From: an uncultured Flavobacteriales bacterium
GTDB taxonomy: Bacteria; Bacteroidota; Bacteroidia; Flavobacteriales_D; Sanyastnellaceae
Assembly: GCA_938085425.1 (NCBI GenBank)
Contig: CALKGQ010000006.1
Coordinates: 1 to 53,904, forward strand
DNA length: 53,904 bases
Reading direction: 5' to 3'
In this document: in pieces, positions 19,628 through 28,637 of the stretch
Numbering within the stretch: the stretch's first letter is position 1
How the letters are laid out: every line of letters begins with the position of its first letter
Translations under genes and position numbers: made by a program
Notes under the pieces: generated by a model
Told to the model about the DNA's origin: nothing
What the model saw: the letters and a program-made list of their open reading frames with translations, nothing else
Database searches by the model: none

Positions 19628-20914
19628 TCAGCGGTTCTTGATGTCGGCGTAATCGCGGGCTGGCGAACCAGTGAACACCTGGCGTGGTCGACCAATGGGC
19701 TCCCGGTTTTCGCTCATCTCTTTCCACTGGCCAATCCATCCTGGCAGCCTTCCAAGGGCAAACATGACGGTGAACATGTCGGTTGGGATGCCGAGCGCAC
19801 GGTAAATGATGCCACTGTAGAAATCAACGTTGGGATACAATCCACGCTGAACGAAGTACTCATCGTTCAAGGCAACTTCTTCCAATTGCTTGGCGATGTC
19901 AAGCACCGGATCGTCGACCCCCAATTGTGCCAAAACATCGTCTGCGGCCTTTTTGATGATGCGGGCACGAGGGTCAAAGTTCTTGTAGACGCGGTGACCA
20001 AAGCCCATGAGACGGAAGCTGTCCGATTTGTCCTTCGCTCGGTCAATCCAAGATTGAAGAGGGGTGCCTTCCGCACGTATGGTTTCGAGCATTTCGATGA
20101 CCGCTTGGTTGGCTCCGCCGTGAAGGGGCCCCCAAAGTGCGGAAACACCAGCCGAAATGGAACTGTACAAGTTTGCTTGCGAGGAGCCAACAATCCGCAC
20201 GGTGGAGGTGGAGCAGTTTTGCTCGTGGTCCGCGTGGAGGATGAACAACTTGTTCAGGGCCGACTCGATGATGGGATCCACCACGTAGTCTTCGGCTGGA
20301 ACTCCCCACATCATGTGCATGAAGTTCCCCACGTAACTCAAGTTGTTCTTGGGGTACATCGTAGGCAGACCCATGTTGTGCTTGTAGGCTTGCGCGGCAA
20401 GGGTAGGGATTTTGGCCACCAAGCGATGGATGGTCAGATCAATGTCGGTGATGTCCCGGTTTGGGTTTTGGGATTCCGGGTAAAATGTCGACAAGGAAGC
20501 CACCATGCTGCTCAACATGCCCATGGGGTGGGCCCTTAGCGGGAACGCATCAAAGAAGCGCTTCATGTTTTCATGCACGAGGGTGTGGTGGGTGATGCTG
20601 TCGTTGAAATAGCTCAGTTCTTTCTCGTTGGGCAAGTCGCCATAGATGAGGAGGTAAGCCACCTCCATGAACGATGCCTTTTCTGCCAAATCTTCAATGG
20701 CGTAACCGCGGTAACGCAGGATCCCATTTTCGCCGTCCAAGTAGGTGATGCCACTTTGTGTAGATCCCGTGTTCTTGAACCCTGGATCCAAGGTGATGTA
20801 TCCCGTCGAGCCTCGAAGCTTGGAGATGTCAATGGCCTTTTCATTTTCAGATCCAGTAACTACAGGGAATTCGTGTTCCTGTCCGTTCAAAATGATGCGT
20901 GCGGTCTCACTCAT
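19628..20914 (-). CDS. gltA: Citrate synthase
   Basis: 428 residues from ATG 20914 (MSETARIILNGQEHEF). It condenses acetyl-CoA and oxaloacetate to citrate at the entry of the TCA cycle. The active-site segments are all present: HADHEQNCSTSTVR, GPLHGGANQAVIEML, MGFGHRVYKNFDPRA and the Asp in NVDFYSG. The short N-terminal beta region and length fit the type II, NADH-sensitive hexameric form. An 81-base leader separates the start from a perfect TATCTTTG promoter box. Likely the first gene of a gltA-crotonase pair. Confidence 0.97.
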   Translation of the reverse strand: MSETARIILNGQEHEFPVVTGSENEKAIDISKLRGSTGYITLDPGFKNTGSTQSGITYLDGENGILRYRGYAIEDLAEKASFMEVAYLLIYGDLPNEKELSYFNDSITHHTLVHENMKRFFDAFPLRAHPMGMLSSMVASLSTFYPESQNPNRDITDIDLTIHRLVAKIPTLAAQAYKHNMGLPTMYPKNNLSYVGNFMHMMWGVPAEDYVVDPIIESALNKLFILHADHEQNCSTSTVRIVGSSQANLYSSISAGVSALWGPLHGGANQAVIEMLETIRAEGTPLQSWIDRAKDKSDSFRLMGFGHRVYKNFDPRARIIKKAADDVLAQLGVDDPVLDIAKQLEEVALNDEYFVQRGLYPNVDFYSGIIYRALGIPTDMFTVMFALGRLPGWIGQWKEMSENREPIGRPRQVFTGSPARDYADIKNR

Positions 20915-20995
20915 GGTTTCGCTGTTCGAGAAAATTGATGGTCGACGAGTTCCTAAAGCCCGGGCCTTCCGAAGATGGTGGGCGAGCAGGGAGGG

Positions 20996-21003
20996 CAAAG
21001 ATA
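20996..21003 (-). promoter_or_regulatory. Promoter -7 box of citrate synthase
   Basis: TATCTTTG on the minus strand matches TAnnTTTG exactly, in the gap between the thioredoxin-like gene and gltA. Confidence 0.7.
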
Positions 21004-21056
21004 GGGGAAGGCACTCCCGGAACCTCCTTCAGGAGGTGCAAAGTCCATGCATCTCG

Positions 21057-21599
21057 TTATCTCCAGGTCGCTGTGAAGCTGTCGCGGAACTCCTCCCAAA
21101 CGCCTTGATCCACATTGGGTTGGTACGCATCACGGAAGAACTTGAGGTAGAGTTCCAATTGTCCCGGCTGTTTGTAGCCGCTGATGGGGGCGATGATGTT
21201 GGCTTCTTCATCCATGTACACCAAGGTCGGGTAAGCGCTTACACCCAGTGCCCTTGACAATTCATGGACCCCATTGCGTCCCCTCCGATTCGGGTCATAG
21301 GTGGGGTTGCTGTATACATTGTCCTTGAAAGAAACAGGATCTGGAGATTCGGCGTCGAACTTGACGGCGTAGTAGTTGGCATTGAGGTATTCGATGACGT
21401 CCGCGTTGGTGAATGTATTGGCCATCATCATCTTGCACGGCCCGCACCACTTGGTGTAGACGTCCATCATGATTTTTTTGGGTTCCTTTTTCTGGGCTTC
21501 GACAGCCTCTTCGATGGACATCCATTGGATGCCAGCGGCTTGTCCAAAGGTCAAGTGGGCCATGGCCAAAGCCATGCAGGTCAAGAAGAAATTCCTCAT
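21057..21599 (-). CDS. Secreted thioredoxin-family protein
   Basis: 180 residues beginning MRNFFLTCMALAMAHLTFGQ, a signal peptide, so it acts in the periplasm. The thioredoxin motif WCGPCK lies in MDVYTKWCGPCKMMM near residue 55, and the cis-Pro is in SAYPTLVYMD. An insertion between them (NPTYDPNRRGRNG) is typical of DUF255-like/thioredoxin_7 relatives. It probably reduces or isomerises disulfides of exported proteins, a reasonable need next to genes for Cys-rich secreted proteins, although that link is inference. No partner oxidase or cytochrome biogenesis gene is adjacent. Confidence 0.85.
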   Translation of the reverse strand: MRNFFLTCMALAMAHLTFGQAAGIQWMSIEEAVEAQKKEPKKIMMDVYTKWCGPCKMMMANTFTNADVIEYLNANYYAVKFDAESPDPVSFKDNVYSNPTYDPNRRGRNGVHELSRALGVSAYPTLVYMDEEANIIAPISGYKQPGQLELYLKFFRDAYQPNVDQGVWEEFRDSFTATWR

Positions 21600-21664
21600 G
21601 CTGCAATATCGCAAAGAATGAGAGGACCAACGGTTTCTTTCACATTACTTCTGGGGCCATGGCA

Positions 21665-21787
21665 TCATTTCTCCCCGCTGGTCTTGTGCAGATGAAGTTG
21701 TTTGGAGAATGTCACAAGTGGTCGGTCGCACCAAATCCATGCCAATACGACCGCCCCAATGGCCAGAGGCACATTGGGGCGGAACAA
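21665..21787 (-). CDS. Possible 40-aa membrane peptide, weak
   Basis: This stretch between the transporter and thioredoxin genes holds a short minus-strand frame (TTG start at 21787, or GTG at 21772) encoding one strongly hydrophobic segment, VPLAIGAVVLAWIWCDRPL, and a polar tail ending HKTSGEK. No ATG start and no promoter box are visible. It could be a small membrane protein or a chance frame. The remaining bases of the roughly 230-base gap show nothing else. Confidence 0.22.
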   Translation of the reverse strand: MFRPNVPLAIGAVVLAWIWCDRPLVTFSKQLHLHKTSGEK

Positions 21788-21831
21788 GGAGTGAGCATCA
21801 TCTCCTCCATGGGGTGGAAGCGTGCGACCGC

Positions 21832-23172
21832 TTACCCTTCTTGGTCTTCAACGCCGTGGGTCAACGGTTCGAGCTTGTTGCGCACAAGCAAGACCAACAA
21901 CCCCACGCCGACGCTTGTGGCTGCAATGCCCGTGAAAATGGTCATCTCACCGAGAGACTGCGACCACTCCCCAAGCAAGCCAGCCAATTTGCTGCCAAAT
22001 CCAGTCATGGCGAAGTAGACGCCCATCATGATGGAGGCATACTTCACAGGGGCCAGCTTGGTGATGTAGGACAACGCCACAGGAGACAAGCAGAGCTCGC
22101 CTATCGTGTGGAACAGGTAGGCCAACACCAGCCAGTACATCGCGGAAGATCCTGTGGATTCGTATTGCGCCGTGGCTGCGGTCATGAAGAAGAAGCCAGT
22201 GCCCATGATGATCAATCCAATGATCATCTTGAACAAGGACGATGACGTCTTGCCCTTCAGCTTTCTGCTGGCCCAATAGGCCGCCACAGAGGATCCAAAG
22301 AAAATGATGAACATGGCATTGATGGATTGGAACCAAGACGCAGGAACCATCCAGTCCCCAATCATGCGGTTGGTCTTTTCCATCGTGTAGATGTTCATCA
22401 GCCCGCCAGCCTGTTCAAAGGCCCCCCAAAAGAGGATGACCAACAGAAATGAAATCAAGAGGACCACAATTCGGTCCTTTTCCACCTTGGTCAACGGCGC
22501 ATTCATGACTTGAGAAGTCTCGGAAGAGTCGCCCAAGAAGTTGCCCACTTGTGACAAATACTTTTGTCCCAAGAGGTACTGGGTCACCCCCAGAGCCATG
22601 CCAATGCCAGCAAGCCCAAAGCCGTAGTGCCACCCGTAAGTTTCACCCACATAGCCCACGATCAAGCTGGACAGAAAAGCGCCCACATTGATGCCGATGT
22701 AGAAGATGGTGAATCCCTTGTCCCTGCGCACATCGCCTTGCTTGTAAAGTCCTCCCACCATGGTGGAAATGTTGGGCTTGAGCATGCCCACACCCAACAC
22801 AATGAAGACCAAGCCTGCGTAGAAGGCAGTCAGATGTTCGATGGCCAAGATGCTGTGGCCAATGAGAAGCAGAATCCCTCCGATGGTGACCGATTTTCGT
22901 TGGCCCAAGAACTTGTCTGCGATGTATCCGCCAGGCACCGACATGACGTACACCATCATGGTGTACCAGCCATAGAGTGCGAGGGCTTCGCCACTCGTCC
23001 AACCCATGCCTGGATTGGCTGCTGTGGTTTCTGCCACGAGGTAAAGCACCAAGATGGCCCTCATGCCGTAGTAGGAGAAACGCTCCCACATTTCAGTGAA
23101 GAACAAAATGAAAAGGCCAATGGGGTGGCCAAACAGTTCTTTTTGGTGTGATTCTAAGGTTGCTGTAGACAT
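21832..23172 (-). CDS. POT-family proton-coupled oligopeptide transporter
   Basis: 446 residues, highly hydrophobic, with 12 or more predicted spans of the major facilitator fold. The POT signature ExxERFSYYG is present in the first span as TEMWERFSYYGMRA, which couples protons to peptide uptake, and the second POT motif is represented by GFTIFYIGINVGAFLSSL. It imports di- and tripeptides into the cytosol. The gene for dipeptidyl peptidase IV lies directly upstream on the same strand with 120 bases between; together they suit periplasmic peptide trimming and import. Confidence 0.93.
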   Translation of the reverse strand: MSTATLESHQKELFGHPIGLFILFFTEMWERFSYYGMRAILVLYLVAETTAANPGMGWTSGEALALYGWYTMMVYVMSVPGGYIADKFLGQRKSVTIGGILLLIGHSILAIEHLTAFYAGLVFIVLGVGMLKPNISTMVGGLYKQGDVRRDKGFTIFYIGINVGAFLSSLIVGYVGETYGWHYGFGLAGIGMALGVTQYLLGQKYLSQVGNFLGDSSETSQVMNAPLTKVEKDRIVVLLISFLLVILFWGAFEQAGGLMNIYTMEKTNRMIGDWMVPASWFQSINAMFIIFFGSSVAAYWASRKLKGKTSSSLFKMIIGLIIMGTGFFFMTAATAQYESTGSSAMYWLVLAYLFHTIGELCLSPVALSYITKLAPVKYASIMMGVYFAMTGFGSKLAGLLGEWSQSLGEMTIFTGIAATSVGVGLLVLLVRNKLEPLTHGVEDQEG

Positions 23173-23292
23173 GTCAATAAGGTGTTGTTGGGTTCGACAT
23201 CAAGCCTTGTGAATGTCCGGAGTCGGGTGTCAGCAGGGCCATGAGATTGAGTGTATTGAAGGTGGTTGGTGTGTTCTGCGATAGGCCTGGAA

Positions 23293-25500
23293 TCAGAAGT
23301 GATCCTCGACGAAGTCCATCATCATGTTGAAGAGGTGCAATCTTGTGTTGCCCCCGTAGATTCCATGGTTGCGGTCGGGGTAGACAAAGAAGTCAAAGTC
23401 TTTGTTGGCGTCCACCAACGCATGGATCATTTCCATGGAATTTTGGTAGTGAACATTGTCGTCTCCTGATCCGTGAACCAAGAGGAGGGACCCCTCCAGT
23501 TTGTCAGCGTGGTTGACAGGGCTGTTCTCGTCGTAGCCGCTTTCATTTTCTTGCGGTGTCTGCATGAAGCGCTCCGTGTAGATGGTGTCGTAGTAGCGCC
23601 AGTTCGTCACAGGTGCCACAGAAATGCCTGCGCTGTACACGTCCGCACCCTTGGTCATGCAGAGCAAGGTCATGAAGCCCCCATAGCTCCATCCTTGGAT
23701 GCCAATGCGTTCTGCATCGACGTCTTCCCATGTCCCGAGATGTTGGGCCAAATCGATGAAGTCCTCGGTCTCCAGTTTGCCCAACTCCTTGTAGGTGCTG
23801 TGCTCAAACTTGCGCCCGCGGAATTGCGTTCCCCGAGGGTCACAGGAAACCACGATGTAGCCTTCTTGTGCGAGGTATTGGTGCCAAAGGAAGGTGGATC
23901 CACCCCAGCTGTCGTTCACCGTATTGGCCCCGGGGCCTCCATAGATGGCCACATAGACAGGATGCTTCTTGGATGGGTCGTGGTTTTGGGGCAACATCTT
24001 CCAGCAATTCAACTCCACCCCGGCATCGTTTGTGAAGGTGAAGAATTCCTTTTCCACCGCGCCGTAGGTGCGCATGGTTTCTTGGAGCCTTGCATTGTCT
24101 TTCAGCGTCCGAATGATCTTGCCAGAGCTGTTCCGAAGGGTGTACACCGGAGGGGTGTTGGCTGTGCTGTGGCTGTGGATGCTGTAATCGAAGCTCTGGG
24201 AAAAATCATCGCTGTGGGTGCCAGGGGTGGGGTCCAAGGTGGTGGTCTTGCCCTTCATGTCCACGTGGCCCACGTGCTTTTGTGTGGCCCCCTGCTTGGA
24301 AGAGCTGAAGTACACGCGTCCCCGCTTCTTGTCGAAGCCGAGGATGTCGATCACGTCCCACTCGCCCTGGGTCAATTGGGTGCTGTTGCCGTCAAAGTCA
24401 AACTTGTACACGTGGTTGAAACCATCCCGCTCAGAGGTCATGACAAAGGACGTGCCATCGTTCAAAAAGGTCAAGTTGTCGTTGATGTCAATGTAGGTGT
24501 AGCTCAACTCCTTGAAGACCTCGCGGGTGCCGAGCCTGTTGTTGGGGAAAGTGCCTTCGGTCAAAAGCAACCGCAGGTCGCTCTGGTGGCGGTTCATGGT
24601 GAAGATGCACAACACATCGGGGTCGTTCGTCCACTTGATGCGTGGAATGTAATGTGCGGTTTTAGGGACGGCAACTTCATGGTTTTGGCGGTCCTCCACG
24701 TGGTAGATGTGCACCGATACGTCGCTGTTTTGCTCCCCTGCTTTGGGGTACTTGAAGGTGTAGGGGTCGGGATAAAGGGACCCGTACACTGGCATGTGGA
24801 ACTCGCGCACAGCCGTCTCGTCGAATCGGAGGTAGGCCAAACGTTCACCATCGCCCGACCAAAAGAGAGCTTTGTCGTCGCCAAACTCCTCTTCGTACAC
24901 CCAATCGGTGGCGCCATTGATGATTCGGTTCACTTCCCCGTCGTTGGTCACTTGCACTTCTTCACCTGAACCCAGATTCGAGATGAAAATGTTGTTGTCC
25001 CTGACAAAGGCCACCTTGTCGCCCGCAGGGGAGAGCTGCGCCAAGCGCTGCTTGCCCAGGCCAAAATCTGTGATGGGCCGCGCCTCGCCATTGGCCTGGA
25101 AATCGTACACGTAAAAGTGCGCGTAAAACGAGTGGCGGTAAAGCCCTTCCGTCGCGGTGGTGAGCACCACAAAGCGCTCGTCGCTGCTGAACTCGTAGCC
25201 GCTGAAGCGCTCCCTAGGGTCGTCAAACGCCATGACCGATGTGAGCAGTGTGTCGACGGATTTGCCTGACTTGTACGACCACTTCACGATGCACGAACCT
25301 TTCTTGGGGTCCATTTCTTGGGTGGTGTAATGCTTGCCATCTGCCATGGAACGGATGCCCCACACATAATCGGATTGAAAGGTGCCGCTGGCCCAAATCA
25401 ATTCGTTGCTGAATGCTTTGTTGTCCTCGGAGGTTTGGGCTGAGGTGACCAAAGTGGCCGATGCCAACAGGGCGAGCCATCCGTATTTCATAAGTTCCAT
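23293..25500 (-). CDS. Dipeptidyl peptidase IV (S9B serine peptidase)
   Basis: 735 residues from ATG 25500; ATG 25491 (MKYGWLALLASATLVTSAQ) would also give a good signal peptide. An eight-bladed propeller region includes the double-Glu substrate motif WVYEEEFG, which holds the peptide N-terminus. The C-terminal alpha/beta-hydrolase domain carries the triad: Ser in GWSYGGF, Asp in GSGDDNVH and His in DRNHGIYGG. DPP IV removes N-terminal dipeptides, preferably after Pro or Ala, in the periplasm. The adjacent POT transporter could import the products. The gene is divergent from the flavoprotein gene. Confidence 0.95.
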   Translation of the reverse strand: MELMKYGWLALLASATLVTSAQTSEDNKAFSNELIWASGTFQSDYVWGIRSMADGKHYTTQEMDPKKGSCIVKWSYKSGKSVDTLLTSVMAFDDPRERFSGYEFSSDERFVVLTTATEGLYRHSFYAHFYVYDFQANGEARPITDFGLGKQRLAQLSPAGDKVAFVRDNNIFISNLGSGEEVQVTNDGEVNRIINGATDWVYEEEFGDDKALFWSGDGERLAYLRFDETAVREFHMPVYGSLYPDPYTFKYPKAGEQNSDVSVHIYHVEDRQNHEVAVPKTAHYIPRIKWTNDPDVLCIFTMNRHQSDLRLLLTEGTFPNNRLGTREVFKELSYTYIDINDNLTFLNDGTSFVMTSERDGFNHVYKFDFDGNSTQLTQGEWDVIDILGFDKKRGRVYFSSSKQGATQKHVGHVDMKGKTTTLDPTPGTHSDDFSQSFDYSIHSHSTANTPPVYTLRNSSGKIIRTLKDNARLQETMRTYGAVEKEFFTFTNDAGVELNCWKMLPQNHDPSKKHPVYVAIYGGPGANTVNDSWGGSTFLWHQYLAQEGYIVVSCDPRGTQFRGRKFEHSTYKELGKLETEDFIDLAQHLGTWEDVDAERIGIQGWSYGGFMTLLCMTKGADVYSAGISVAPVTNWRYYDTIYTERFMQTPQENESGYDENSPVNHADKLEGSLLLVHGSGDDNVHYQNSMEMIHALVDANKDFDFFVYPDRNHGIYGGNTRLHLFNMMMDFVEDHF

Positions 25501-25533
25501 GTACAGGTGAGAAAGGGTGTTCGGGTGCCAAGT

Positions 25534-25541
25534 TACTTTTG
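25534..25541 (+). promoter_or_regulatory. Promoter -7 box of the GlcD-like gene
   Basis: TACTTTTG matches TAnnTTTG and ends 27 bases before ATG 25569, inside the divergent intergenic region shared with the DPP IV gene. Confidence 0.6.
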
Positions 25542-25568
25542 ACAAGCGCACAAGATAACGCAACGCGA

Positions 25569-26987
25569 ATGGAACGGAAGAAGGAAGTATTGGAAGCTGC
25601 TGAGAAGGAATTGCCTCTTTTGTTGGATGCCGATAGGATCCACTGGTCGAAGGAATGGCTCTTGCTTCATGGCTCGGATGAAACAGAAGATTTGTCGTTT
25701 CCACCGGATGTTGTCGTGGAGCCAGAAAGCACGGACGAGGTGTCCAAGCTTCTGGCCTGGGCCAATCGACATGCTTTCCCCGTGACTGCGGCAGGCGCGA
25801 GGACAGGTCTAAGTGGTGGCGCCCTGCCTGTGAAAGGCGGAATGGCCATGTCCATGCGTCGCATGAACCGCATTTGGTCCATCGACACCCTCAACCACCA
25901 AGCCATTGTTGGACCAGGGGTCATCACAGAGGAACTGTCGAACGCGGCGGAGGCCCATGGATTGATGTATGCAGTTGACCCCGCATCAAGAGGGACCTGC
26001 ACCATTGGCGGAAACATTGCGGAGAACAGTGGGGGGCCACGTGCCGTGAAGTACGGCGTAACCAAGGATTGGGTGCTGAACCTCGAGGTGGTGTTGGCCG
26101 ATGGTCGTGTCATTGAAACAGGGGCCAACACCCTCAAAAACTCGACGGGGTACAACTTGACTCAGTTGATGGTGGGCAGCGAAGGAACCCTTGGCATTGT
26201 GACCAAAGCCACTTTGAAACTGCTGCCCCTGCCTCGACACCAAGCGTTGATGCTCGTGCCTTTCTCTTCGGCAGAGGACGCCTGTGCCGCAGTGGCGGCC
26301 ATCTTTCAGTCAGGGGCGATGCCCAGCGCCTTGGAATTCATGGAGCGCGATGCCATTGTCTTGGCCCAAACCTATGCCGGCGTCTCTGAACCGGTGCTGT
26401 CCCCAGAGGATGCGGCACACTTGATTGTGGAGGTGGACGGTTTTTCTGCCCAGGATTTGATGCCTCAGTGCGAGCGCATTTTGCCGGTGTTGGAAGCCCA
26501 CCGGTGCGGGGAAGTGCTCTTTGCAGAGTCAGCCTCTGAAAAAGAAAAGTTGTGGTTTCTTCGCCGCCGGGTGGGAGAGGCCGTCAAGGCAGAAAGTGTC
26601 TACAAAGAAGAAGATACAGTGGTGCCACGTGGGGAGCTTCCTGCCCTTCTGAGGAAGGTGAAATCTGTGGGGGTCAAACACGGTTTCCGAACCGTGTGCT
26701 ATGGCCATGCGGGAGACGGCAACCTCCATGTCAACATTCTCAAAGATGACTTAAGTGAGGAGGTATGGGAGCGCATGCTGCCTTCCGCCATCCGCGAATT
26801 GTTCCAAGAGGTCGTTCGTCTAGGCGGCACCTTGAGTGGTGAACATGGCATTGGCTGGGTGCAACGCGGTTACATGGACCTCGCTTGCAGCCCAGCGCAG
26901 CTTGATTTGATGCGTGCCATCAAGGCGGTCATTGACCCCCAAGGCATTCTGAACCCCGGAAAGGTTCTTCCCGAGCGCGAAGCGTAG
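25569..26987 (+). CDS. FAD-linked oxidase, GlcD/D-lactate dehydrogenase-like
   Basis: 472 residues from ATG 25569 (MERKKEVLEAAEKEL); a TTG at 25539 lies within the promoter box and is unlikely. The PCMH-type FAD-binding domain is evident from TAAGARTGLSGGALP, NIAENSGGPRAVKYG and VGSEGTLGIVTKATL. The C-terminal vanillyl-alcohol-oxidase-like domain has the GHAGDGNLHVNI and SGEHGIGWVQR motifs with the metal- and substrate-binding His residues. It oxidises a 2-hydroxy acid such as glycolate or D-lactate; which one is not clear. No glcE or glcF partner is adjacent. The next gene starts 32 bases downstream. Confidence 0.92.
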   Translation: MERKKEVLEAAEKELPLLLDADRIHWSKEWLLLHGSDETEDLSFPPDVVVEPESTDEVSKLLAWANRHAFPVTAAGARTGLSGGALPVKGGMAMSMRRMNRIWSIDTLNHQAIVGPGVITEELSNAAEAHGLMYAVDPASRGTCTIGGNIAENSGGPRAVKYGVTKDWVLNLEVVLADGRVIETGANTLKNSTGYNLTQLMVGSEGTLGIVTKATLKLLPLPRHQALMLVPFSSAEDACAAVAAIFQSGAMPSALEFMERDAIVLAQTYAGVSEPVLSPEDAAHLIVEVDGFSAQDLMPQCERILPVLEAHRCGEVLFAESASEKEKLWFLRRRVGEAVKAESVYKEEDTVVPRGELPALLRKVKSVGVKHGFRTVCYGHAGDGNLHVNILKDDLSEEVWERMLPSAIRELFQEVVRLGGTLSGEHGIGWVQRGYMDLACSPAQLDLMRAIKAVIDPQGILNPGKVLPEREA

Positions 26988-27019
26988 GTAGTGTCGGCAG
27001 TGGTTCTTATCTTTCATAA

Positions 27020-28537
27020 ATGAAATATCTTCTTTTGCCTGTCGTGTTTTTTGGAGCGAATGCATTGGTACATGGCCAATCAGATTGCGGGTACCAACCT
27101 GACGTGGAGCCAGACTGGAGCATTGGGGTGAGTGATATCTTGAGCATTTTGGGGCTTTTTGGAGAGGTCGACTCCGACCAAGACTACATTTGGGACAACG
27201 CGGACTTGTGCACGGACACTCAGGCATGCAACTACGATGCCAACCCAAGTGAAGAATGTTTGTACCTCGATGCATTTGGCATTTGCGGTGGAGGTGGTGC
27301 CCTGCCTGAATTGTTGGTGGGGTCTTGGAGATTGAGTACATCGGCAGGAGCGGTGGCCTTTGGCCCCGACCCCTACAGTTCGGCATGGTTTTCGAGCCCG
27401 CCCAACAGCCTTCAATCGGCCCAATACGATGACGTCTACACCTTCCACGATGACGGGACGTTCACCACGGACTACAATGGCAGCATCATCGATGCTTTTT
27501 TGGATTACAGCGAGCAGGGATACAGTTGTTCTGGCGCCGAATTGGCATTCCTCCCAGGAGGAGGAACCACTGGGGAAGATGCGTTTTCCTTGGCTCCGCT
27601 GGCAGGAGGATGCAGTTGCCCCTTCATGGGCACCAACGATGCTGGCTTGGAATACGACATTGTGGAGTTGACCAGCAACACCCTGCGGATCCATTCCCGC
27701 TCGGACAATGCTTCTTGCCAGCCAGGCTCGAGCTATGCCAGCTTCATTTTCGTTCGCGTCAATGGCGGAGACACTGGGGGAGGTGTGGATGGTGAAGATG
27801 GCTATCAGGGAGCAGACAGCTACCCGGGGATGAACCTTGTTTGGGCCGACGAATTCGACGGGTCCACCATCAACTCAAGCAACTGGACATACGACCTAGG
27901 TGCGAGCGGATGGGGCAACAATGAGTGGCAGAATTACACGTCGTCCTCCAACAACAGCTCGGTGTCGGACGGCTTCCTGACCATCACCGCACGCCAGGAG
28001 CCAGGTGGAGGCTACACCTCTGCACGAATGAAGTCGCAAGGCCTGCAAACCTTTCAGTACGGCCGCATCGATTTCAGAGCGAAAATGCCAGAGGGACAGG
28101 GCATTTGGCCTGCATTGTGGATGTTGGGCGAAAACATCAATTCAGTGAGCTGGCCTGCGTGTGGCGAAATTGACGTGATGGAGTTGGTGGGGCATCAGCC
28201 TTCCACCACCCATGGCACAGCCCACTGGGGAAGCAACTTCAGTGTGCACCAATACCAAGGGAGCTCTTCGACGTTGTCAGGGGGAGAAAAATTCAGTGAC
28301 TCCTTTCACTTGTTCTCGGTGCTTTGGCAAGAGAACAACATCTCGTGGTACTTGGACGATCAGTTGTTCTACAGCATCAACTCCAGCCAAATGAATGGTC
28401 AACCCTATCCATTCAACGCGCAGTTCTTTTTCATCATGAACATTGCTGTTGGCGGCAACTGGCCGGGATATCCTGATGCCAGCACCCAGTTCCCACAGAC
28501 CATGGTGGTGGACTATGTGAGGGTGTTCCAACAATAA
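27020..28537 (+). CDS. Secreted GH16 endo-beta-1,3-glucanase (laminarinase) with N-terminal dockerin-like module
   Basis: 505 residues. Signal peptide (MKYLLLPVVFFGANALVHGQ), then a dockerin-like half-module (SIGVSDILSILGLFGEVDSD) with a TQACNYDANPSEEC Cys repeat. Next is a lipocalin-like domain of about 150 residues. A GH16 domain follows (about 260-505), beginning NLVWADEFDG and carrying the catalytic motif GEIDVMELVG, in which the first Glu is the nucleophile and the second the acid/base. The active-site motif EIDxxE with an intervening Met is typical of laminarinases, so algal laminarin is the likely substrate. No T9SS C-terminal domain is present; the protein ends at the GH16 fold (VVDYVRVFQQ). 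Confidence 0.93.
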   Translation: MKYLLLPVVFFGANALVHGQSDCGYQPDVEPDWSIGVSDILSILGLFGEVDSDQDYIWDNADLCTDTQACNYDANPSEECLYLDAFGICGGGGALPELLVGSWRLSTSAGAVAFGPDPYSSAWFSSPPNSLQSAQYDDVYTFHDDGTFTTDYNGSIIDAFLDYSEQGYSCSGAELAFLPGGGTTGEDAFSLAPLAGGCSCPFMGTNDAGLEYDIVELTSNTLRIHSRSDNASCQPGSSYASFIFVRVNGGDTGGGVDGEDGYQGADSYPGMNLVWADEFDGSTINSSNWTYDLGASGWGNNEWQNYTSSSNNSSVSDGFLTITARQEPGGGYTSARMKSQGLQTFQYGRIDFRAKMPEGQGIWPALWMLGENINSVSWPACGEIDVMELVGHQPSTTHGTAHWGSNFSVHQYQGSSSTLSGGEKFSDSFHLFSVLWQENNISWYLDDQLFYSINSSQMNGQPYPFNAQFFFIMNIAVGGNWPGYPDASTQFPQTMVVDYVRVFQQ

Positions 28538-28637
28538 GGCAGCCCACGTCCACTTGTGAAGAACTGCGGTTCGCCGCTGCATGGAGTGTGCTTTGGAGGA
28601 GTAGTTTGGCAGCTCAAACCAACACGAACCTCGAGCC

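Noticed and set aside
18950-20539. Long plus-strand frame of 529 codons opposite the crotonase and citrate synthase genes
   Set aside because: It is antisense to two well-identified genes, and its translation has no recognisable domain; GC-rich coding DNA often leaves the opposite strand open.
23473-24969. Plus-strand frame of 498 codons opposite dipeptidyl peptidase IV
   Set aside because: The opposite strand encodes all catalytic motifs of DPP IV; the antisense product is Val/Leu/His-rich with no family features.
28560-28585. Small GC hairpin with a TTCG loop after the GH16 gene
   Set aside because: The stem is only four base pairs and no T run follows, so it is not a credible terminator.
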